Below, piece by piece: positions 39,535-49,553 of a DNA stretch of 64,000 nt. The stretch's first letter is position 1; each line of letters opens with the position of its first letter. A program made the position numbers and the translations under genes. The DNA lies in contig NZ_VZPL01000019.1 in the NCBI RefSeq assembly GCF_008801575.1, forward strand, positions 20,164 through 84,163. Reading direction: 5' to 3'. The stretch is from Xanthomonas cissicola (GTDB lineage Bacteria > Pseudomonadota > Gammaproteobacteria > Xanthomonadales > Xanthomonadaceae). The notes below the pieces were generated by a model. The model had not been told where the DNA came from and made no database searches. It saw nothing but the letters and a program-made list of their open reading frames with translations.

Positions 39535-39546
39535 GGTAACGTTACC
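39535..39546. promoter_or_regulatory. Candidate LacI-type operator, GGTAACGTTACC
   Basis: A perfect 12-bp palindrome with the central CG typical of LacI/GalR-family operators. It lies 62 bases upstream of the GH97 start and about 145 bases upstream of the GH2 start. The LacI regulator at 46605-47657 in the same cluster is the obvious candidate binder; binding is inferred. Confidence 0.65.
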
Positions 39547-39690
39547 TCGCACCATGGCCGCTGAAACAGGGGCGGCAGCCACGGGCGGCATCACAGAGGT
39601 CATGACGCAGAACGTCTGCACGACGGGTTGCCGATTGCATCGAAGCGATGTGCACCGTTGTGTGGCAGTAGAGCTTGGGAGAGGCCTCTA

Positions 39691-42600
39691 ATGCTGATGG
39701 TTCGCAGGGCGTTCCGCCGCGGAGCGCTGTGGGTGTTGTGTGCTTGCATGGGTTGGACTGCAGTGGAGGCAGCGCCTGCCGACGATCCGCCCGGTCCGTA
39801 TGACGTGCGCGTACTTGCCGGTGGCGTTGCGCTGACCAAGAAGCTCCCCGCCCAGACGCCGTGGTTGTCCGCGGATGCGGACTGGAGCGTCTCTGGATGG
39901 GTACGCCCATCACGGTCGATCACAGGTCCTGCATTGATTGCAGGCATCGGCGATCCGCAAGGCACAGGCCGCTACTTCGTGATCGATGGCGGCACACTCG
40001 GCTTTGCGCAGGGCGCCGACAATATTCTGCGCAGTACGCAAACCCTGCGTGCAGACAGCTGGACGCAAGTGGCCGCAGTTGCCCAAGGCGCTCGCCTGAC
40101 CCTGTACGCCAATGGCCGCAAGGTCGCCAGCGGTCGTGTGCAGCGGAACGCCATCGCGCCGACGCTCGTCTTCGGTCCACGCCAGCAACCGGCGCCGTAT
40201 ACGCAACACTTCGGCGGCGATATCGCGGGCTTTACCGCACAGGCGGGCGCGCTGGATGCACAGGCCATTGCACGGCTTGCCGCAAACGCGCCGGATCCGG
40301 CACTGCAACGCTTCGAAGACGCATCGCCAGGCTGGCGCGTGCAGGTCAAGCAGATGGCCGGCCAGCTTGCTCCGCAGTCGGCTGCAACGTTGCCGCGCAG
40401 CAGCGCAGCGTTCCCGGCGCCGGTCGCACAGCCAGTACCGGATGCGCCTGCGCTGCAATCGCTGGATGCCGCATCCTGGCGTGTGGGTGCGTGGCAACTG
40501 GCCGCAGCACCGGAGCTTGGTCAAGCGACCGGCGCAACGCTGTCGCGCCGCGATGACACCACCGGCAATGCGTCATGGCGTGCGGCGACCGTGCCCGGCA
40601 CCGTGCTCACCACCCTGGTCGACCGTGGCGTGTATCCGGATCCGGATATCGGTCTGAACAACATGGCCATAACCGAAGCGCTGAGCCGTCAGGACTGGTG
40701 GTACCGCAGCAGCTTCGATCTGCCTGCCGCCGCGCAAGGCAAGCGTCTGGAACTGCTGTTCAACGGCATCAACTATGCCGGCGAAGTCTGGGTCAACGGC
40801 GTGCAGGTCGGGCGCACGCGCGGCGCATTCGCACGCGGTCGTTTCGATGTCAGCACGCAGCTCAAGCCAGGTCGCAACGTCATTGCGGTACGGGTGTCGC
40901 CGCCACCGCATCCGGGCATTGCGCACGAACAATCGATGAGCGCAGGCGTCGGCGAAAACGGCGGCATGCAGGCCCTGGATGGGCCGACCTTCATCGCCAG
41001 CGAGGGTTGGGACTGGATTCCCGCGGTACGCGACCGTAATGCCGGTCTGTGGCAGGACGTGCAGTTGCACGCCAGCGGCCCGCTCGCGCTTGGCGACATC
41101 CAGGTGCTGACCGCGCGCTTGGCGCCGGATCATCAACGTGCCGAACTGGAAATCAACGTGCCGCTGCGCAATGACACGCCGGCCGCAGTGCAGGGCAGCG
41201 TGCAGTTGGCCTTCGGCGATGTGACCATCCAGCGCCAGGTCACGGTGCCGGCCGGCGGCAGTACGCTGAAGTTCACTGCGGGCGATACGCCGCAGTTGCG
41301 CCTCGTCAACCCGCGGCTGTGGTGGCCCAACGGCTACGGCGAGCCTGCGCTGTATACATTGCACACCAGTGTCGATGTGGCAGGCGCGCGCTCGGATGCG
41401 CAGCAGCTGCGCTTCGGTATTCGCGAGGTGACCTACGAGCTGTCATTATTCGACGACGATGGCGCATTGCGCCGTGTGCTGGTCGATCTCAACCAGGCCC
41501 GCCAGCGTGGCGAACGTATCGTCGATGTACGCCATGCCGCGATCCGGCCGGTACCCGGCGGCAACGCGCAGTCGCTGTATCCCGGTGCGCTGGGCTCGCC
41601 GGCAGTTCAGCAGCTGGACGATTCCACGCTGGCCCCGCATCTGGTCATCCGCATCAACGGTGTACGCGTTGCGGTGAAGGGCGGTAACTGGGGTATGGAC
41701 GATTGGCGCAAGCGCGTGTCGCGTGAGCGGCTGGAGCCGTACTTCCGCCTGCAACGCGAGGCGCACTTCAATGTGGTGCGCAACTGGGTCGGGCAGAACA
41801 CCGAAGCAAGCTTCTTCGAGCTGGCCGACGAATACGGCATGTTGGTGCTCAACGATTTCTGGCAGTCCACGCAGAACTACAACATGGAACCGGCAGACGC
41901 GGCGTTGTTCCTGGACAACGCGGCCGAGGTGATCAAACGCTTCCGCAATCATCCGTCCATCGTATTGTGGTTCGGGCGCAACGAAGGCGTGCCGGCCCCC
42001 ATCCTCAACGAAGGCCTGGACAAGCTGGTTGCCGAACTCGACGGCACGCGCTGGTACACCGGCAGTTCCAACGAGATCAATTTGCAGGGCAGTGGGCCGT
42101 ACAACTATCGCGAGCCGGTGGCCTACTTCAACAAGCTGGCACAGGGCTTCTCGGTGGAAGTGGGCACGCCATCGTTCTCCACGCTGGAGTCGTTCAAGGC
42201 CTCGGTGCCGGCGGTTGGCGACCAATGGCCAATCAGCGACGCCTGGGCCTACCACGATTGGCACCAGTCCGGGAATGGCGATACCAATAGTTTCATGCGC
42301 ACGCTGACCGACAAGCTGGGCGCACCGACCGGCCTGGCCGATTTCGAGCGCAAGGCGCAGCTGCTCAATTACGAAACCCATCGCGCCATCTTCGAAGGCT
42401 TCAACGCGCAACTGTGGAGCAAGAACAGCGGTCGCCTGCTGTGGATGAGCCACCCGGCGTGGCCGAGCAACATGTGGCAGGTGTATAGCCACGATTACGA
42501 CACCCACGCCGCGTATTACGGCGTGCGCAATGCAGCCGAGATCCTGCATGTGCAGATGAATCTGCCGGGGTACGAAGTGGTCGTGGTCAACAACGCTGCC

Positions 42601-43158
42601 ACGCCGGCGCGTGGATTGCGCGTGCGTGCACAGGTGTACGCCAGTGACGGCAAGCTGCTGCAACAGCGTGAACAGGCGCTGGACGCCGCTGCGGTGGCAG
42701 TGTCGGCGCCAGTGCTGCAGTTGGCACCATCGCTGAAGGACACCAACGGGTTGGGCTTTGTGCGGCTGCAGTTGCTCGATCGCGACGCGATAGTGCGTTC
42801 GCGCAACTTCTATTGGGTAGCGCGCGATGCGGTGGCGATGCGCGGGCTGGATGCGCTCGCAAAAGTGCCGCTGCAGCTCACCACGCAATTGCAGCAGGGC
42901 AACGAGGCCGTGCTGCGCGCCACTGTCCGCAACCCGTCGCAGCAGGTGGCCCTCAACACCAAGTTGACCCTGGTGGATGCGCAAGGCCAACGCATCCTGC
43001 CGGCCTATTACAGCGACAACTATCTGAGCCTGGTACCAGGCGAAGAGCGCGTGGTGGACATTCGCGGCCCGTCCGCTGCCACCTTGCGCAACGCCACGCT
43101 GCAACTGCGTGGCTGGAATGCCGAACCATCGACAGGCGTCGCCAACGGGGCTCCGTAG
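39691..43158 (+). CDS. GH2-family glycosidase with N-terminal lectin-like domain
   Basis: A 1155-residue exported hydrolase. Signal peptide about residues 1-28; residues about 40-200 resemble a concanavalin/LamG-type jelly roll (SVSGWVRPSR, GRYFVIDGG); then GH2 sugar-binding and immunoglobulin-like domains (YRSSFDLPAA, YAGEVWVNGVQVGRTRGAF) and the TIM barrel (HFNVVRNWVGQ). The acid/base Glu is in WFGRNEG (Glu about 765). The closest families are beta-mannosidases and exo-beta-D-glucosaminidases. ATG 39691 follows GGGAGAGG. It precedes the large TBDR, which would import the products. Confidence 0.88.
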   Translation: MLMVRRAFRRGALWVLCACMGWTAVEAAPADDPPGPYDVRVLAGGVALTKKLPAQTPWLSADADWSVSGWVRPSRSITGPALIAGIGDPQGTGRYFVIDGGTLGFAQGADNILRSTQTLRADSWTQVAAVAQGARLTLYANGRKVASGRVQRNAIAPTLVFGPRQQPAPYTQHFGGDIAGFTAQAGALDAQAIARLAANAPDPALQRFEDASPGWRVQVKQMAGQLAPQSAATLPRSSAAFPAPVAQPVPDAPALQSLDAASWRVGAWQLAAAPELGQATGATLSRRDDTTGNASWRAATVPGTVLTTLVDRGVYPDPDIGLNNMAITEALSRQDWWYRSSFDLPAAAQGKRLELLFNGINYAGEVWVNGVQVGRTRGAFARGRFDVSTQLKPGRNVIAVRVSPPPHPGIAHEQSMSAGVGENGGMQALDGPTFIASEGWDWIPAVRDRNAGLWQDVQLHASGPLALGDIQVLTARLAPDHQRAELEINVPLRNDTPAAVQGSVQLAFGDVTIQRQVTVPAGGSTLKFTAGDTPQLRLVNPRLWWPNGYGEPALYTLHTSVDVAGARSDAQQLRFGIREVTYELSLFDDDGALRRVLVDLNQARQRGERIVDVRHAAIRPVPGGNAQSLYPGALGSPAVQQLDDSTLAPHLVIRINGVRVAVKGGNWGMDDWRKRVSRERLEPYFRLQREAHFNVVRNWVGQNTEASFFELADEYGMLVLNDFWQSTQNYNMEPADAALFLDNAAEVIKRFRNHPSIVLWFGRNEGVPAPILNEGLDKLVAELDGTRWYTGSSNEINLQGSGPYNYREPVAYFNKLAQGFSVEVGTPSFSTLESFKASVPAVGDQWPISDAWAYHDWHQSGNGDTNSFMRTLTDKLGAPTGLADFERKAQLLNYETHRAIFEGFNAQLWSKNSGRLLWMSHPAWPSNMWQVYSHDYDTHAAYYGVRNAAEILHVQMNLPGYEVVVVNNAATPARGLRVRAQVYASDGKLLQQREQALDAAAVAVSAPVLQLAPSLKDTNGLGFVRLQLLDRDAIVRSRNFYWVARDAVAMRGLDALAKVPLQLTTQLQQGNEAVLRATVRNPSQQVALNTKLTLVDAQGQRILPAYYSDNYLSLVPGEERVVDIRGPSAATLRNATLQLRGWNAEPSTGVANGAP

Positions 43159-43202
43159 CGACGTCTGCGTGTTGCCGCGCCGTGCCTTGCACGACGCTCT
43201 CA

Positions 43203-43226
43203 CTGACGCACCGCCTGGTGCGTCAG
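43203..43226. promoter_or_regulatory. Perfect hairpin between GH2 and TBDR genes
   Basis: CTGACGCACC and GGTGCGTCAG form a perfect ten-base stem with a GCCT loop, 45 bases after the GH2 stop and 72 before the receptor start. There is no T-run; it could attenuate or stabilise the mRNA. Confidence 0.55.
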
Positions 43227-43297
43227 TCAATACCGCATTGCCGTGCCGGTAATGCCGGTCGAAACGGTCGTGGATTTGTCATCCCTGGGAGGGGACC

Positions 43298-46234
43298 ATG
43301 AACAAGCTGCATTCGAACACCCGTCGCACCCCATTGGCGGCCGCGCTTGCGGCTGCGCTCACCCTGCTTGCCAGCGGCGCAAGCGCGCAGGATACCGCCG
43401 CCACTCCAGGCGTCACCGAACTGGACAAGGTGATGGTCAAGGGCGTGCGCGGCGCGCAGGCCGAAGCCATCGAAAACAAGCGCAGCGCCGCGCAGATCAT
43501 CGATTCGATCTCTGCCGAAGACATCGGCAAATTGCCCGACGTCACCATCACCGATTCGCTGCAGCGCGTGCCTGGGGTGCAGACCCGGCGCTCGGCCGGC
43601 GAAGGTTCGCAGCTCAATATCCGTGGCATGCCGCAGGTGCAGACCACCATGAACGGCGAGTTGTACTTGAGTGCCGGCGGCGGCGATCAATATGGTCAGC
43701 CGAACATCGGCCGCGCGCAGCCGGATTTCGTGGATATCCCGCCCACGCTGTTCAGTGGCGTGGATGTGATCAAGTCGCCCACTGCCGCCGATCTGGATGG
43801 CGGCATCAGCGGCACGGTCTCGCTGAAGACGCGGCGCCCGTTCGACCTGCCGGAAGGCTGGACCTTCAGCGGCCAGGCCGAAGGCTCGTACGGCGATCGC
43901 GTGCAGAAGGCCAACGAGCTGTACTCGGGGCTGGCCAGTTTCCGCACCGCGCGTTGGGGCGCGTTGCTGGCGGTGTCGTATTCGGATGCCACGCTGGAAA
44001 ACAAGCATCCCAGCGTGTATTCCAACGGCGCACAGAAATCCACCGAACAGAACGTCGGCTTCGACTTCAACGGCGATGGACGTATCGGCAGCAATACCGA
44101 CCCAGGCAATCTGCCGCGCGACTACTTCTACAATTGGGTGGCCACCGAACTGGATAACCGCAGCACCGATCGCCAGCGCACCGGCGTCAACGGCTCGTTC
44201 CAGTTCAACATCAACGATTCGTGGACGGTGCTGGCGGACGCCGCCTACACCAAGCTCGAAGACCACGACACCTCGGTGGCCGCACAATTGCATACCGGTT
44301 GGGCGACCAACCAGTTGCAGCCGGGGTCGGTGGTCGATCCCAACGGCGTATTGGAGTACGGCAATTTCCGTTACAACCGCTTTCAGGCGCATTCGATGGC
44401 CGGGGTGGCGGATTCGGATGCGCTCAACACCAATCTGGAATTGCGTTACGACGATGGTGGTCCATTCCGTGCCTCGTTCCGCTGGGTGCACGGCGATGCG
44501 CAGCGCACCTACGACGAAGCGCGTGCCGATGCAGCGGTGACGCGCGGCGACCAGATTCCGCGTGCCGGCGGCGTGACCCAGTGGGCCAATGTCAACGGCC
44601 TGCCCACCGTGGATGCATCGGTGGATTTCCGCGGCACCTATCCGGCGGTCAACCTCGCTACCGATGTGTCCAACCCAGACAACTGGCAGCTGATGTCCAC
44701 CTGGGCGCAGGGCAACAAGATCGAGGCCAAGATGGACGCGTTCCGCGCGGACGGTACTTTCGAGTTCGACGAGGGCGTGGTGCGCGGCTTCCAGTTCGGC
44801 ATTCGCTATGGCGAGCGCGATTTCAAGCTCGATACCTATCGTTATCTGTCGCCGGTGTCGTCCAGCTGTGCCGACCCGAACCGTTCGCTGTACTACTACA
44901 AGGATCCGCTGATCGTGGATACCTGCAGCGGCGTGTCCGAGGCGCGATTGCTGCCATTCAATTCGATTCCCGGCTATTGGGCGTATTTCAACGACTTCGA
45001 TCCGCTCAAGGTCACCGGCCTTAGCAGCCAGGGGCTGCCTGCCATCAACCCGCAGGCGATGAAGGACCCGGTTGCTTATCTCAATAGCCTGTATCCGGGC
45101 AACGTGGCGTATCAGCAGGCAGCCGATTCCTATCAGGTCACCGAAAAAACCAGCTCGGCCTATTTTATGGCCAACCTGGAGGGCGGTACCGGCACGCGCG
45201 TGCCGTGGACGGCCAACATCGGTGCACGCATCGTTCAGACCAAGCTGGCGATCGACCAGTATTTGAGCAGCGGCAATGTCTATATCGGTAATGTCGAGTG
45301 GAATGGCGTCAGTCCTGCGATCGGCACCAACCGTCTCAATCGCCAGTACACCGATGTGCTGCCTAGCGCGAACCTGTCGCTGGACATCACCGATGCGCAG
45401 AAGCTGCGTTTCGCCTACAACAAGGCGGTTGCGCGTCAGGATCTACCCGATCTGGGCCGTGGTCTGGTGAGCTTCTACGCCGTGAATGGCACGCCGCCGC
45501 GTAATCCGTCGCTGCCATCGGATGCGGTGCTGTTCCTCAATGGCCGTTCGGGCAATCCGGATCTGGATCCGTATCGCGCCACCAACTACAACGCCTCGTG
45601 GGAATGGTATTTCGCCGACGCCTCGTTGATCAGCGTGGGTGCGTTCCTGATCGACGTGAAGTCGTTCCCCACCACCGTTACCAACATCGAGCCCTTGCCC
45701 GATGCCGATGGCGTCGTGCGTGCGGGCGGCCCGGTCGAGCGCATCGTCAATGGCGGCGGCGGCAAGATCAAGGGCTTCGAAATCGGCTACCAGCAGGCTT
45801 TCGATTTCCTGCCTGGTTGGCTAAGCGGCTTCGGGACCAACATTAACTACACCTTCTCCGATGCCGATACCGACAACACCGATATCGACGGCAACACGCT
45901 GCCGATCGGCGACAACTCCAAGCATCAGGCCAACGCGGTGCTGTGGTATCAGAAGGACAAGCTGCAGGCACGCGTTGCCTACAACTGGCGCAGCAAGCGC
46001 TTCAGTCAGGTCAACAGTTCCGCATGGGGCGACGAGCTGGCGATCTGGAACGACGACGTCGGCTATCTGGACGCGTCGTTGAGCTATGACGTCAACGACC
46101 ACCTGACCTTGTACGCCCAGGCCACCAACCTCACCGGCGAAAGCGAACGCCGTTATGCGCAGTGGACCAATCATTATTTCGACCAGAACATCTTCGAGCG
46201 TCGCTACTACGCGGGTCTGCGTTTGCGCTTCTGA
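43298..46234 (+). CDS. Large TonB-dependent receptor, carbohydrate type
   Basis: A 978-residue outer-membrane receptor of the long class found in polysaccharide-use loci. Signal peptide ends at ASAQ; a TonB box-like VMVKGVR follows; the plug has SISAEDIGKLPD, LQRVPGVQTRR and SGVDVIKSPTAAD; the barrel ends in GLRLRF with the terminal Phe. GGAGGGG stands close upstream of the ATG. Position between GH2 and a LacI regulator suggests uptake of oligosaccharides released by GH97/GH2. A strong terminator follows at 46403. Confidence 0.93.
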   Translation: MNKLHSNTRRTPLAAALAAALTLLASGASAQDTAATPGVTELDKVMVKGVRGAQAEAIENKRSAAQIIDSISAEDIGKLPDVTITDSLQRVPGVQTRRSAGEGSQLNIRGMPQVQTTMNGELYLSAGGGDQYGQPNIGRAQPDFVDIPPTLFSGVDVIKSPTAADLDGGISGTVSLKTRRPFDLPEGWTFSGQAEGSYGDRVQKANELYSGLASFRTARWGALLAVSYSDATLENKHPSVYSNGAQKSTEQNVGFDFNGDGRIGSNTDPGNLPRDYFYNWVATELDNRSTDRQRTGVNGSFQFNINDSWTVLADAAYTKLEDHDTSVAAQLHTGWATNQLQPGSVVDPNGVLEYGNFRYNRFQAHSMAGVADSDALNTNLELRYDDGGPFRASFRWVHGDAQRTYDEARADAAVTRGDQIPRAGGVTQWANVNGLPTVDASVDFRGTYPAVNLATDVSNPDNWQLMSTWAQGNKIEAKMDAFRADGTFEFDEGVVRGFQFGIRYGERDFKLDTYRYLSPVSSSCADPNRSLYYYKDPLIVDTCSGVSEARLLPFNSIPGYWAYFNDFDPLKVTGLSSQGLPAINPQAMKDPVAYLNSLYPGNVAYQQAADSYQVTEKTSSAYFMANLEGGTGTRVPWTANIGARIVQTKLAIDQYLSSGNVYIGNVEWNGVSPAIGTNRLNRQYTDVLPSANLSLDITDAQKLRFAYNKAVARQDLPDLGRGLVSFYAVNGTPPRNPSLPSDAVLFLNGRSGNPDLDPYRATNYNASWEWYFADASLISVGAFLIDVKSFPTTVTNIEPLPDADGVVRAGGPVERIVNGGGGKIKGFEIGYQQAFDFLPGWLSGFGTNINYTFSDADTDNTDIDGNTLPIGDNSKHQANAVLWYQKDKLQARVAYNWRSKRFSQVNSSAWGDELAIWNDDVGYLDASLSYDVNDHLTLYAQATNLTGESERRYAQWTNHYFDQNIFERRYYAGLRLRF

Positions 46235-46604
46235 TGCCATGCGCTGATGCAAGACACTGATGTGCGGTACGGCGCATCCCCGCACCGTGCCGCAACTGGG
46301 ATTCTCCTCGTTCCTCTCCAAGCGGTCATTGCGCGTTCTTCCCGTCGCCGTTCGATACGGCGCTGCAGTACGTTCGGCGGTGACGTCGAATACCCTCCCA
46401 TTCGGCTACATCGTCGGGAAGCGATGTGGCCGTTTTTTTTGCTTGATTGCGTGGGCGTCTGTGCTTCATGCCGGCAATGGAATGCTGTAACTGTCGGTCT
46501 GATTGCTGTTGAAAGGGCGGCGGTTGGCTGCGACGGCGCAGCGTGCGCGCAGATGGAGATGGTGCGCCTGTGCCGAACCGGGATGGCGATGGTGCGCTGT
46601 CGCG
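46235..46604. other. Gap between TBDR and LacI genes
   Basis: 370 bases between convergent genes. It holds the terminator at 46403-46441; otherwise no gene is visible. Confidence 0.5.
46403..46441 (+). terminator. Intrinsic terminator of the GH2-TBDR transcript
   Basis: CGGCTACATCG pairs with CGATGTGGCCG (one G-U pair), followed immediately by eight T residues. Confidence 0.92.
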
Positions 46605-47657
46605 CTATGTCTTCGACGGCCCTGCCGTCGAGCCACGCTTGACCAGCGTGTATTTCATCACCTGATGCACGCCGGGTGCGGTGTCGCCCTTGCGGCGTTG
46701 ACGCACCGCGTCGGCCAGCAGTGACACAGCAGCGCGCCCCATGGCGGTGACCGGTTGATGCACGGTGGTGAGCTCGGGCCAGATGGTGGTGGCCACCGGC
46801 GTATCGTCGAAGCCGGCGATGGAGACATCTTCGGGCACGCGCAAGCCCAATCCATGCGCGACCGCGACCGCTGCGGCCGCCATGTCGTCGTTGCTGCAGA
46901 AGATCGCAGTGGCTGGCTGCGGCTGCGTCAACAGGCTGCGCGCGGCGAGGAGCCCGGAGTGATAGGTGAACAAGCCCTCGGCGATCAAGCCATCTGCGAC
47001 CGATAAGCCGGCAGCGCGCAGGCTGTCGAGATAGCCATTTGCGCGCAGTACGCTCGGGGTGTGTTTCGGGTCGCCCTTGATCAACGCAATGCGGCGATGC
47101 CCGAGCTCGATCAGGTGGTCGACGATGGCGCGCGCAGCCTGGTAGTCGTCGATCCGCACCGAGCTGATTTGCGCCATCGGTGCGCCACTGGCCACCGCCA
47201 CGACCGGAATGCCGCGCGCATCGAGTTCGGTGATGGTCTGACGCGAGTCGCATAACGGCGGTGGCAGGATCACCCCGTCGACGCCGGCAGCGAGTAGGCG
47301 CTCGGTGGCTGCACGCTGGCTGCGGATGGCGCCGCACTTCTCCACCATGACCTGGCTGCCGGTGAGGCTGCTCTGCTCGAGCAGGCCGAGCATGAATTGA
47401 TTGAGGTACGCGGCGCTCGGGTTGCTGTACAGCACGCCGATACGCAGCAGCCCGCTGGTCCGCAACGAACGGCCGGCGAGATTGGGCCGGTAGCCCAATG
47501 CCTGTACCGAGGCCTCCACGCGCGCGCGCATCGCTTCGCCCACATGCGGGTGACGGTTGATCACACGCGAAGCGGTCATCGGCGAGACGCCGGCATGTTT
47601 GGCGACATCCAACAACGTCGCCGCACTGTTCGCACTGCGTTGCCGCTTGGCCACCAT
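46605..47657 (-). CDS. LacI-family transcription regulator
   Basis: A 350-residue repressor: the N-terminal helix-turn-helix TLLDVAKHAGVSPMTASRVIN, hinge region GYRPNLAGRSLRT, and a sugar-binding periplasmic-like core ending with ISIAGFDDTPVATTIWPELTTVHQP. It lies convergent with the carbohydrate TBDR and beyond GH2/GH97, so it is the likely local regulator that releases DNA when a glycan-derived sugar is bound. The candidate operator is the palindrome at 39535. Confidence 0.92.
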   Translation of the reverse strand: MVAKRQRSANSAATLLDVAKHAGVSPMTASRVINRHPHVGEAMRARVEASVQALGYRPNLAGRSLRTSGLLRIGVLYSNPSAAYLNQFMLGLLEQSSLTGSQVMVEKCGAIRSQRAATERLLAAGVDGVILPPPLCDSRQTITELDARGIPVVAVASGAPMAQISSVRIDDYQAARAIVDHLIELGHRRIALIKGDPKHTPSVLRANGYLDSLRAAGLSVADGLIAEGLFTYHSGLLAARSLLTQPQPATAIFCSNDDMAAAAVAVAHGLGLRVPEDVSIAGFDDTPVATTIWPELTTVHQPVTAMGRAAVSLLADAVRQRRKGDTAPGVHQVMKYTLVKRGSTAGPSKT

Positions 47658-48011
47658 TGTGTGTGCTCATCCTGGAGTAAGAGCGAATGCGCGCGCCACC
47701 GGTTCGACGTGTAAAGCGACCACGAAAAGCAACCGACCAATCACATCACGCAGTACCAGCGGCAGCTACAGGTCACCACTGAATCCAACGCGTACGCACC
47801 GCTGCCGAGCAAGTGATGTGGGTCTACCCGGCACAACGCGCGGTCAGCGGCAGCCGCTTCATCGCAACTGCGCACTCGCCAGACGAACGCGCCGATCTAC
47901 GCAAGCAGCAGCGCCAGGCATCGTGCGATTCCTGCATGCGCCTCCCGCCTGAAAATGAGTAAATCACTGCCACATCCAGCGTTCGGCGCATGCACCACAT
48001 CGTCCTCGCAA
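47658..48011. other. Upstream region of LacI gene
   Basis: 354 bases with no believable gene, hairpin with T-run or recognised repeat. The LacI promoter must be at the left end. Confidence 0.35.
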
Positions 48012-49430
48012 TCACTCGCTCGGCGGTTGCACGCTCTTGGCGCGGCTGCCGAAATCGCCATCGGCTTCTGCGGCCAGATATGCGAACACGGTGTAGGCGG
48101 CCACGTTCTGCGCGAGCGCCTTCGGGTCGATCTTGTCCAGCGTGTCGTCGGCGGTGTGGTGCAGGTCGAAGTAGTCGGTGCCATCCTGCGCCAGCCACCC
48201 CCAGGCTCCACCCTTGGCGGAAATCGGCCCGACATCCGGGCCGGGGCCGCCCTTGCTCGGTTCATACGCGATGCCCAGTGGTGCCAGCACCTCGGCAATC
48301 TGCTTGGTCGCCGCGCGCGAGTCGTCCGGCGCCGCCGCGCCGGTGTTGAACGCATAGATGCGCCCGGCGCCGAAGTCGCTTTCCGCGCCAATCTGATGCA
48401 GCACCATGTCCTTGGCATCCTTGCCGTGCGCGGCGGCATAGGCCTTGCCGCCGTGCAGACCCTGCTCCTCGTTGGCGAAGGCCACCACGCGGATGGTGCG
48501 CTTGGGTGGTTGCTTGAGTTGGCCGATCAAGTGGCCGGCAGCCATCGTGATCGCCACGCCAGCGCCGTCGTCGATGGCGCCGGTGCCCAGATCCCACGAA
48601 TCCAGATGCCCGCCGATCACCACCACTTCCTTGGGCTTGCTGCGCCCAGTGATTTCGCCGATCACGTTGTAGGAGGTGGCCGTGCCGTCCCAGCCGCAAT
48701 CCAGCGCCAGACGCACGCGCGTGCTGCCCAGTGCGGTGAGCCGCGCGAGCTGGTTGGCATCGGGTACCGACAGCGCTGCAGCCGGCACCGGCGGCAGGCC
48801 CTCATCGAAACGGGTGATGCCGGTATGCGGCACGCGGTGCGAATCGGTGCCGGCCGAGCGCATCACAAATCCAATGGCACCCTTGCGTATCGCTTCGGAC
48901 GGTCCCTTGCTGCGCACAGCGCCGCCATTGCCGTAGTCCTTGCCGTCGCGCGCCTTGACCATCTGGTAATCGACGAAGGCGATCTTGCCAGCCAGCGAGC
49001 CGGCTGGCGCGGCCTGCAACGCAGCCAACGTTTCGAAACGCACCACTTCGCCCTCGACGGTGCCGCCCGGGCTGCCGCCCAATGCGGTGATGGTTAGCGG
49101 CTGCGCATGCGCGCCGAGCACGGCAGCGTGTTCGCTGCGACGCTCCCATTTCGGAAAGGTCACCGGCTCGGTCCATACCTTGTCGAAACCCAGTGAAGCG
49201 AATTTCGCCTTGGCCCAGGCGACCGCACGCGGGTCTGCTTCGCCGCCGGCAATGCGCGGGCCCACTTCGGTGGTCAACGATTGGACCACCGCAAAGCCGG
49301 TGTCGTCGGCCAGCGCCTGCTCGCGCAACTGCGCTGCGGTACGCAATGCGCTGTCGGGGATGCTTGTCTGCGCGGCGAGTGCGCAGGAGCAGGCGAGTAG
49401 GGCAGAGATGGCAACAGCGAGACGACGCAT
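48012..49430 (-). CDS. M28-family zinc peptidase, exported
   Basis: A 472-residue aminopeptidase or carboxypeptidase of the M28 family. It has a signal peptide (MRRLAVAISALL, cleavage after CALAA), a PA (protease-associated) insertion domain about residues 130-240, and the co-catalytic zinc pattern GGHLDSWDLGTGAIDDGAG, FANEEQGLHGG, and HTADDTLDKID near the end. The start at 49430 is chosen for the signal peptide; an in-frame ATG 21 bases upstream also exists. Probably periplasmic peptide trimming. Confidence 0.9.
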   Translation of the reverse strand: MRRLAVAISALLACSCALAAQTSIPDSALRTAAQLREQALADDTGFAVVQSLTTEVGPRIAGGEADPRAVAWAKAKFASLGFDKVWTEPVTFPKWERRSEHAAVLGAHAQPLTITALGGSPGGTVEGEVVRFETLAALQAAPAGSLAGKIAFVDYQMVKARDGKDYGNGGAVRSKGPSEAIRKGAIGFVMRSAGTDSHRVPHTGITRFDEGLPPVPAAALSVPDANQLARLTALGSTRVRLALDCGWDGTATSYNVIGEITGRSKPKEVVVIGGHLDSWDLGTGAIDDGAGVAITMAAGHLIGQLKQPPKRTIRVVAFANEEQGLHGGKAYAAAHGKDAKDMVLHQIGAESDFGAGRIYAFNTGAAAPDDSRAATKQIAEVLAPLGIAYEPSKGGPGPDVGPISAKGGAWGWLAQDGTDYFDLHHTADDTLDKIDPKALAQNVAAYTVFAYLAAEADGDFGSRAKSVQPPSE

Positions 49431-49553
49431 GCAGGGCGGCTCCAACGACAAGGGGACCCCGAGCTTATCAGCGCGAGGTCCCTCGTCTGCGTGCGAAAGG
49501 TCATTGTTCTGCGCGAAGAAGCGCCACAGGATGCGCCAGTTGGTTGTGCCCGC

